In this document: positions 57,101 through 64,000 of the stretch, piece after piece
Layout: each line of letters starts with the position of its first letter
How positions within the stretch are numbered: the stretch's first letter is position 1
Translations under genes and position numbers: made by a program
Source of the DNA: Takakia lepidozioides
Taxonomy: Eukaryota; Streptophyta; Takakiopsida; Takakiales; Takakiaceae
Length of the DNA: 64,000 nucleotides
Assembly: GCA_030704615.1 (NCBI GenBank)
Contig: CM060731.1
Span: 70,226,756 to 70,290,755, forward strand
Direction: 5' to 3'
The notes under the pieces: generated by a model
Database searches by the model: none
What the model saw: the letters and a program-made list of their open reading frames with translations, nothing else
Told to the model about the DNA's origin: nothing

Positions 57101-59473
57101 AGCAAAAGGCCCAAACAGCCCTGCAAAGGATACGAGTAGAACAGCAGAAACAACTCGGGAGAGACATGGAAAGAAAAATAAAAAGGGACCCCTGGAAGGA
57201 GGGAAAAAAAAGAAATAGAGACAGAAACGTTATGAGGTCCACGGAAAGCTTCAATAGCCTCTCAAATAACAAGACAAAACAAGAGAAAAAGAATGAGAGG
57301 AATGCCGAACCCAGAGTCTGGCATTTTCTTGTCACCTTCAGTATGTATCATACCTACTGACCACATAGATAGAAGAACTTGGGGTAGGCAGGTGGAAGAG
57401 AGATCATGAACGAAATGATACTTAAAAACGTCCGGGGGGGGCTCATGTACAACTTATGTACAACGAGAAGTGGTCTTGTGGTGGGATAAGCAAAAACATG
57501 TTCTTCATTCAACAGAATGTACTCATGCTTTCCTTGCGAACTTTGGCTTGACATAGCCTTACAGCACAGTGAGCGGAATACCTCATCACTCAAAAAGTTG
57601 TGGAGGAGGAGCATCCTTGGTGTCCAATTCAGTATCTCTTGTTTCACCTGCACCCAGAGAAATGATTTGGCACACGGATCTACAAAGGTACCAGAGAGGC
57701 CCACATAGACTAACTGCCTAAGAGTCTCTATAATTCAGGAAGAAAAAGCCATATTATTTGTTTTCACTTCGCTGGATGTATGCGTTAGACTACACCCAGT
57801 TATACTACAAACAAGAAAATGAGTACGGAAAGAAACAAAGAAATAAGAATGGATTAAGGAAATTTGACGACGACCACCCGGGACCATGAGGGCCCATGGC
57901 CGATGTATAGCACAAGAAAACCAAATCAAAGCCACCAACATTAGCTAACATGCCTAATTCATAGAAGAAAGAAACGAAGAAATTTATCACGGCGCCCACA
58001 GGAGGGCTAGAGAGAAACAAACAACAAACAGGGTGCGAGAGATAGAGCAAGGGTAGCGGGGCACACAAATGGCGTAATAACTAGAGTGTGAGAACAACTG
58101 TACAGGTAATATGAGTAAGACTGTAACCATTTCCAGATACTGTGCAAAACCTAGACTGGTGAAGTGTTAATCTGTCAGCACATGATCAGAACCTGCTTCC
58201 TGTACAGTTGCGCTTGAAGTAGCTGGCCAGAGATTTGAGCACGTACCAGACCAATTCGAAGTATCCTCGCCTCTTCGTCCTTATCCCACAGAGAATATCC
58301 TGTAGGATACACACCACCGCACTTCAGTCAGGACTTTACGCATTATAATATGTGGAGCTTGAAACACAGAAAAAGGAGAGACTAAGATCCCTTGCCAAAC
58401 ATGAATTTCAGGTGCAACCGATTTCCCTGCCTCCTCTCCGACTCATGTATGTCTCTTCTTTCACAATCAAAATTGTCCGCTAAATTTCCCCATGATTGCT
58501 GAAGTACAACCTCCCACACTCAACTACCTAGAGCAGAATTTTTGTACCTACAAATGTGAAACTATACCACAGCAATTGCACTACTAGCTAGCTCACCATT
58601 GGGCAAATGTAGGGATTGATTATCACATTTCTCTTGAACCTTAAATCTTCCAAACACATTGTGCAGCCCTACACCTGTCCACACATGATCACAAAGACGA
58701 AACTGTGGTGATTGGCAGAATCAAAGGGCCATGTGTTTCCATGAATGTTTAGGAAGTGGTCCATGCATTGGAATTCAATCCAGTCTTGAATACAAGGTAG
58801 GTAAGAAGTACAAACAAAAACTTGATGTCAAGATGTTCGCATCGGAATTGGCTACTACTGCAGGTGTGATCAACGCTCTTCTGCAATCGAGCTGCAATCA
58901 CTTTCTAAATTGGTTCCTAAGCAGCAATTCTTGGGCTCAATCCAATAGGTAAAGATTACCTACTCTGAGGCACCAAATGGCAAAGTGTCATACTACTCCT
59001 GATCCCTCAAGATCAAATGAGACATGCTGGGGCATAATCATCCACTCCCCCTGCAAGTAATGTACATCGACTGCAAGAACCTTAATACGTGTAGAATGAC
59101 ACGACAGAATTCAACCACAATCACAAACTGGCTGGTCACAACAACATGAGGGGTCCATTAGCCATAACGTACCACTTGTTTCTTCCAAGCGCTTGAGCAA
59201 AGTAAATTGCAGTAAAGCCCCTACATGCCGCACCCACAACCAAATTTATGAACAGTAGGTATCTAAATTCATCTTTTTCCTCCTCATCCCGAGATCCCTT
59301 TTGCCTCTTCCTACCCTTTCACATGCGTGGAAATGAGACAAAGGACCTTTCATGAGTTCCCATTGCTTCACTTAAAACTAGCCAATATAGTATAAACAGC
59401 CGATCAGCTTACCAGCAAGCATCCCGATTGTCATGAAGGTGAGGAGCACAACCACATACTTTGATGGAGTCAT
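54138..59473 (-). CDS. Prolyl 4-hydroxylase, membrane-anchored; incomplete as read
   Basis: Fe(II)/2-oxoglutarate enzyme that hydroxylates proline in cell-wall proteins in the ER/Golgi. Exons read: 59473-59413 (MTPSKYVVVLLTFMTIGMLA, a type II anchor), 58299-58247 (YSLWDKDEEARILRIGL), 57647-57582 (EILNWTPRMLLLHNFLSDE), 56852-56783 (ECDHLINVARPELQKSTVVD), 55621-55551 (AIEKRISVFSMIPEENGEVL), 54902-54851 (YEQGQFYKRHHDYFSET, Fe-binding H-x-D), 54566-54477 (GGQRVATVLMYLTNEVEGGE), 54230-54138 (SECSCGGEMAQGICIKPKRG, ILFW). Phases agree where exons are adjacent. The exon ending at 56783 uses a GC donor (ACAG|GCAAGG). Missing: the exon with the SRVRTSSG motif (only a weak likeness near 56090-56145) and the last exon with the second Fe-binding His and the 2-oxoglutarate Lys; LINE debris begins just beyond. 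It is either a truncated pseudogene or exons I failed to see. Confidence 0.78.
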
Positions 59474-60761
59474 TCTCCGTTCACCTCGGCCTCTCTCCCC
59501 ACCTATATTGCTTCTGGCAATCACAACGTTCCTATCCCAGATTCAATATTGCAGCCTTCCTGAGATGTAGGTCACCTCAAATTGTTGACCACTTTCCGCC
59601 CATCACCAATCTCATAATTTAACCTACATCTAGTAAATAGAATTACCAGAGGATAACACCCCTACAAACAACATAATTCATTAATTCTAATCACCGTGGC
59701 TAGCTAGGCTTGCATCTAAAATAGGCTTATCGTCTTGTAGCTTGTGATCGGCCACTGTATCTCATGAGAATAATTCGTGAGCTCAAATGGCCTAAGCCTA
59801 CTGGCCTCCAATCATATTCCGAAATTGGATATGCTTCCGATCTAGTTTGTACTGTAATCCAGTTAACAAATTTAGATAGACAACAAGATGGAGATCAATA
59901 TGTAGCAGCTACTCCATTGCAATTAGATAGATTTAGTGGATTTCCATGTGCACAGGCAGGTTGAAGAAGGTGCAGCTTTGCATCTAGTAATTTTCTAGCT
60001 ACTGATATCTATAAAGAAAACTCGAAAACAAATTATTGCCGTTGCCAAGATATTTCAGAAGAAAATATTTCAACCCTAGAGATGCACCCGAACAGTGTGT
60101 AGATCAGGCCAGTCCTGATCTCATTTAGAAATATAGACGATTAGGACAGCAGAAGGGAGGTAGTTAACCACACGACTGCCAAAGCAAAAGATTATTAATT
60201 TGAAATTGATCAATCATGCCTTGATAGTTATCTTCCAATCTTTCTATACCAAAAATGTATGCAACAAACATGTCAATGCCACACCAACCCATTCCAATAT
60301 AGACTGAGAAGATCACGAATGAACTATCCGAACTCCTAATTTACGCTGCGATTTCTTACCTGTCGCGATTGCAATTCAATTCATTAATAACTCTGTGGAA
60401 GAATCAGCCAATCACCAAGTTAAGCTTGCGCCAAACTCGCTGTGAGATCAATGGCTGAAAAAACAATTTTGCACCAAGATCTCGACAGGTTTGAGTATGC
60501 AGATCCAAGCATCTCCACACCCACAACCAAGTAAGAGCTGCTTGTGGAGTTGAGGCGACGGGGATTGAGGATGGCAACAAGAAAGTGGTCTGCGGGATAG
60601 AGCTAGGGTTCAAATCTTGGATACCACCACATTGCATGATGGGTTTGAAGTCCAAAGTAGCTCATCATTTTTTCTCATCCCTTTATTTTCGTCGTTTTGC
60701 AAATAAATATGGGCATAAGTTCAAAAACAAAAATTGTCCTTTAAAAAAACAATTGTCCTAC
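59474..60761. other. 5' flank of the hydroxylase gene, otherwise no feature
   Basis: Short frames only (for example 60404-60655, minus) without recognisable motifs. Confidence 0.35.
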
Positions 60762-60850
60762 TTTTCAAAAATTAAAATAAAGAAGGGGGCAGAGGCCCTG
60801 GAGGACACTTTATTTGGAATTATTGAGGGGATTTGTCCTACTCTGTGTTG
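60762..60850 (-). mobile_element. LINE 3' end fragment
   Basis: The minus strand reads CCCTCAATAATTCCAAATAA, AGTGTCCTCCAGGGCCTCTG, CCCCCTTCTTTATTTTAATT. Same terminal sequence as 23862-23895. Confidence 0.6.
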
Positions 60851-61003
60851 TCTAGCTAGGATGCCATATACATAGGTACAACCAGTATGTGAGTAAGAGT
60901 AAGTTTTAAAGGGTTCCTTGTCGTTGTTTCTATGCGTCCGCCTATTTTCCCCCTCAACTAACTCCAACTACAGCTCTGGATGCTCCGCCCTCCCTTTAGA
61001 TTC

Positions 61004-61055
61004 AAATATATATATATATATATATGTGTGACCAACAAACAAACAAACAAACATG
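61004..61055. repeat. (AT)n and (CAAA)n microsatellites
   Basis: About ten TA units (61006-61025), then about five CAAA units (61034-61053). Confidence 0.9.
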
Positions 61056-61097
61056 GGTGCAGTGTGTGTACACTTTAATTTTTTTTTCCCTAAACAA

Positions 61098-61153
61098 ATC
61101 CAAATAAGGTTCCACGGCCTTTGTCCCCTGTTTATCCCAAAAAAAAAAAAAAA
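61098..61153 (+). mobile_element. LINE 3' end fragment, plus orientation
   Basis: CAAATAAGGTTCCACGGCCT, TTGTCCCCTGTTTATCCC, then a run of 15 A. This is the same 3' end as the others, with a clear poly-A tail. Confidence 0.55.
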
Positions 61154-61299
61154 CAAGCCTAAAACGGCGATGGGCTCTCTTGCTTTGGCAAAACATAAGA
61201 GGAAGGTCAGAGTAAGGGGCATGACTCAGCACAACACACCAATGGGTGCTTTGACACGGTGTAAGGTCCTTTGACCACATTTTCTCCATTGACTTCAAC

Positions 61300-61378
61300 A
61301 TGGTTTTTTTTTTTTTTTTAATTAATAGAGAAAGGGGATGGAGGCCCTTTTAATCAAATTAATAAAGGATAGAGACAT
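61300..61378 (-). mobile_element. LINE 3' end fragment
   Basis: The minus strand reads CCTTTATTAATTTGATTAAA, AGGGCCTCCATCCCCTTTCT, then an A-rich tail (a 15-base T run on the plus strand). Confidence 0.55.
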
Positions 61379-61726
61379 CCGTGGAAAACATAACCACTGT
61401 TTTTGGGGCCGTGAAGGCTAACTAGGGGAAACTTCTCCGTGACTCTAGCATACCAACTAGCTGAGCAAAACGAGAGAAGAGTAGAGGCAGGTCAGTGAGG
61501 GAGGGGACTAAGAGGATGCACTGTAGGATAGAAATGAGATATGTAGACATGATTTAGAAGGGGATTGCTGCCAGTGAGGGCCTTAGCCACTTAAGGGGGG
61601 TTTTAAGCGGCCAAGAAGAGCTGCAGGTCAACAAGTGTGAGCAGCATGAGCAGCAGAAGGCTTGGCAGGCGGTAGGATTGAAGCTAGAACTTCAAGTGCG
61701 TTTTGGACTTCGCATCTCTGGTTCTT
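61379..61726. other. Spacer, nothing recognised
   Basis: No conserved frame or repeat noted. Confidence 0.3.
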
Positions 61727-62440
61727 GGGTATTTGCAAGATTGGGTGTCTCAGTTTTTGCGTAACATGACAGTTTCTGCAGTGACCTCCCTCCATGATTT
61801 TACCCATATTTCAATTTGTCCAACAACTCAATATTTCATCTAAATTTATGTGGTGTGGGGTTTCTAACTGTAATAGGTATGTGTACCAATTGTTAGATTG
61901 CAAAAACAATCATGTACCAGAAAGCCATGGACTTTTAAAGTTGATTACTGTGGAGTACAGATGTTACACATAAAATCTTATGGACTGAAAACATCATGTA
62001 CATTCATACAATGGTACAAAGAAAAACACACTAGGGGTGCCATTTTTAAATCCAACCCAAATCCATTTTTATATGGACTAGTTATCTTAGGGATTGAGAG
62101 CTATGGACTATTTTGCACCTAAAAACAAGTTGATTTGCTCTAGTCCATAGCATATGTTTTGGGTTTTTGAGGTGTCGTCTTTTACTAAAAAGATACACAA
62201 ACCTATAATCTAGAGGTGCCAGCTGATATATGGACAAGTGGTTGTAAACTCTAGATTTTGACATCTAAATGTTTTTTCATATTAACAATTAAAATATCTA
62301 GTAAAAAATATTATCAATATTTGATGAAGAACTCTTTACTAAAAATGTTATATATACTACTATCTATTTTTTTTAAGAAGAAACTGAAAGCAATAGACTC
62401 AATTTATTTTTTTCCATGGACTTCCAATAAACTCAACATA
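61727..62440. mobile_element. Second copy of the TIR-like element, inverted
   Basis: Begins GGGTATTTGCAAGATTGGGT, GTCTCAG at 61727, matching the terminal repeat seen at 25711 and 26803. Reading the minus strand from 62430 gives GGAAGTCCATGG, AGTAAAGAGTTCTTC, CATTTAGATGTCAAAATCTA, CTTGTCCATATATCAGC, CTAGATTATAGGTTTG, CTCAAAAACCCAAAA, ATATGCTATGGACTA. All of these have counterparts in order at 25755-26060 on the plus strand. The terminal repeat expected near 62440 was not found. This copy lacks the tRNA-Leu segment. Confidence 0.6.
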
Positions 62441-62628
62441 TCTTTGATCTCCTTTTGGAGGATTGGGGAAAAGAATCATGGATGAAACAACTAGTAAAAA
62501 GGGCAAAGTCGGTTGTGATGTTCATTCGTACACATCACATCCCTCTGGCATTGTTTTGAAAGCATGAACCCAAATACAGCCTTAAGAACCCGGGTGAAAC
62601 CCGCTTTGCCACAAACTTTTTGATAGTG

Positions 62629-63128
62629 AATCGACTGGTGACTGTGAGGGCGGGTCTGGAGCAGGTGATCATTGACCCTCAATGGGATGCGTATGTGGGC
62701 ACCTTACGCGACTCTCGTAAGTCCAAGTCTTTGAACAAAAGTCGAAGGGTCCGCGCAATCATTCGCTCCGACGATTTCTGAGCGAAATATGCAAATTTTG
62801 TGTACATGGTGGAGTCGGTGTTGATTGCTTTGCGGGAGTTTGATGGAAAACAACCAATAATGGATAAAACATGGTTGATATTGGAAAACCTTGAAAAGCA
62901 CGCGTAATCCTTGAGGCGTCCTCCATTTTCTATGGACGATTATTTGGCGGCAAGGACCGAGGATGCATTTTACGACCACAAACGGATGGTTCGCACGGAC
63001 TTGCATTATGCGGGGGCCTTGCTGAATTCTTGCTGGACAATACAAATTTGAGAGACGATGTGGATGTCAAAGCCAGGCTTGTACGGGTCATCATGCAACT
63101 CGCGCCCTTGAACATGGCAGAGTCAGGG
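62629..63128 (+). pseudogene. hAT-type transposase fragment
   Basis: Plus-strand frame after removing stops: KSKSLNKSRRVRAIIRSDDF, then TGA (62779-62781) where Trp is expected, AKYANFVYMVESVLIALREF, DGKQPIMDKTWLILENLEKH, RRPPFSMDDYLAARTEDAFY, HKRMVRTDLHYAGALLNSC. The order R-I--d-FW, lv-P---aLr--D, HtdLHyAg-LLNP is that of the DUF659-to-dimerisation region of plant hAT transposases. A frameshift follows, with DDVDVKARLVRVIMQL in another frame. Not functional. Confidence 0.7.
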
Positions 63129-63349
63129 TTGCACACGTCATTGACGTCACGTCACGTCAGTTTTGCCGAAAATTCAGTAAAATATGAGTTAGGTAAAAAA
63201 TATGTCACGTAGGTGGACACGTTGTATTCCAAGCGACACCTTGGCAAATGAATGAATTGTTTTATAAATTACTCTATCCGCCAATATTTGAGGTCATTTT
63301 AAAATCATTATTGCTAAATTGGTGCGACCTCCAAATGGTGGTGGTCGCA

Positions 63350-63880
63350 GTTGGATGAGATTCGGCGCCAAAGTTCATCTGTCGCAAAGAAAAATAAAAA
63401 CAGAAAGGACTTCCGATGAATTCTGGCACCGAAATCTATACGCAGGGCAGCAGAATTAGGGTCGGAAAAGGAGATGAAGAATGAATTTCGGCGCCGAAAT
63501 ACATCCATTCTGCCGAATCAGGATTACTGTCATTCGGAAGTCGGCACCGATATCCGGACACGTGGTCAATCACGACTGTAATCAGGAACACATTTATCCG
63601 TATTTTGGCATCTAAATTCAACCCATATGTGCAGATACAATTTAATGAAGAAGAAGTTCATCCGAATTTCGGCACCGAAATCCATCCGTTGGGTGCTTGG
63701 TCAGTTTAATGAGGTAAACAAATTACGATTTCTGTTGCCAGAATTCATCCCTTGGCTTCCAAAGCTGTTACATGACAGAGATGTTCATCCAGATTTCGGT
63801 GCCGAAATTCATGGGAAGGCCTGATTTATTGTACCCCAAGTGGTTGTACATTACAATTCAGGCACCAAATATCCGATGTG
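63350..63880. repeat. About 61-bp tandem array with palindromic core
   Basis: Eight or nine degenerate units. Cores: TTCGGCGCCAAAGTTCATC (63361), TTCTGGCACCGAAATC (63421), ATTTCGGCGCCGAAATACAT (63485), GTCGGCACCGATATCC (63540), TTTTGGCATCTAAATTCA (63603), ATTTCGGCACCGAAATCCAT (63666), TGTTGCCAGAATTCATC (63733), ATTTCGGTGCCGAAATTCAT (63793), AGGCACCAAATATCC (63870). Spacing is close to 61 bases for most neighbours. The best cores are palindromes (ATTTCGGCGCCGAAAT). Flanking units share GAAGAATG/GAAGAAG and CAGATTA-like stretches. Confidence 0.8.
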
Positions 63881-64000
63881 AACTTGCTGTTTTCGTCCGT
63901 TTTTTTAACGTACGTTACACACCTTCATCTTTACGTGCACTGATCACCCATCATGTTGGATACGGAATCCTCCAGAAAATCATTTGTGTTATTAGGTAGG

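Noticed and set aside
57070-57360. 96-codon plus-strand Lys/Arg-rich frame
   Set aside because: Purine-rich low-complexity sequence inside an intron of the hydroxylase gene.
60583-60628. B-box-like GGGTTCAAATC in a tRNA-like context
   Set aside because: No matching A box and no foldable D or anticodon arm.
63350-63880. CRISPR-like array
   Set aside because: The repeat period is regular, but spacers are related to each other and cores vary; the context is a plant nuclear genome with no cas genes, so a minisatellite or transposon subterminal repeat fits.

Overview
This is nuclear DNA of a land plant. The evidence is spliced genes with GT-AG introns, a plant-type ANTH/AP180 clathrin adaptor, an ABCB (MDR) transporter close to the plant ABCB15 branch, a plant SCAI homologue, a plant prolyl 4-hydroxylase, a plant tRNA-Arg(ACG), and plant families of copia, gypsy, L1 LINE, SINE, PIF/Harbinger, pogo and hAT elements. 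Low gene density and the mix of repeats fit a seedless plant (lycophyte, fern or bryophyte); that part is inference. Only a few thousand of the 64,000 bases are coding sequence that I believe is intact.

Layout. 0-3.6 kb: transposon debris (a PIF/Harbinger Myb/SANT fragment and a pogo-like fragment between inverted ends). 3.6-5.9 kb (-): intact two-exon ANTH/CALM clathrin-assembly gene. 7.4-15.4 kb (-): eleven ordered exon remnants of an ABCB transporter, lacking its 5' part, frameshifted four times, missing one NBD2 exon, and carrying a LINE (8.7-10.8 kb) in an intron. 15.9-23.9 kb (+): a nearly full-length but mutated L1-type LINE, followed by a tRNA-derived SINE. 24.2-27.5 kb (-): a broken copia element with its LTR, interrupted by a TIR-like element of about 1.1 kb that holds an organelle-type tRNA-Leu(UAG) sequence. 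27.5-32 kb: degenerate repeats and a decayed AT-hook gene. 32.0-36.4 kb (+): a gypsy 5' LTR, PBS and gag, cut inside the zinc knuckle by a chromodomain-like plus RNase H fragment. 36.4-38.4 kb: duplicated exon-like debris. 39.1-39.7 kb: a second copia LTR.

41.2 kb (-): tRNA-Arg(ACG). 42.6-48.1 kb (-): ten-exon SCAI gene, readable throughout except for one acceptor site. 50.6-50.9 kb (+): small coiled-coil ORF. 52.4-53.9 kb: three more pieces of the intronic LINE, two forming an inverted repeat. 54.1-59.5 kb (-): prolyl 4-hydroxylase gene in which the Fe-binding exon is readable but two expected exons could not be found. 60.7-62.4 kb: LINE 3' ends and a second, inverted copy of the TIR-like element. 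62.6-63.1 kb (+): hAT transposase fragment. 63.35-63.88 kb: tandem array of about 61-bp units built on a palindromic core.

The host genes are unrelated housekeeping genes (endocytosis, transcription/DNA-repair cofactor, hydroxyproline formation) and do not form a pathway. The interest lies in the nested, captured and palindromic repeat structures. All exon borders were read by eye from splice consensus plus family conservation; no alignment or search was run.
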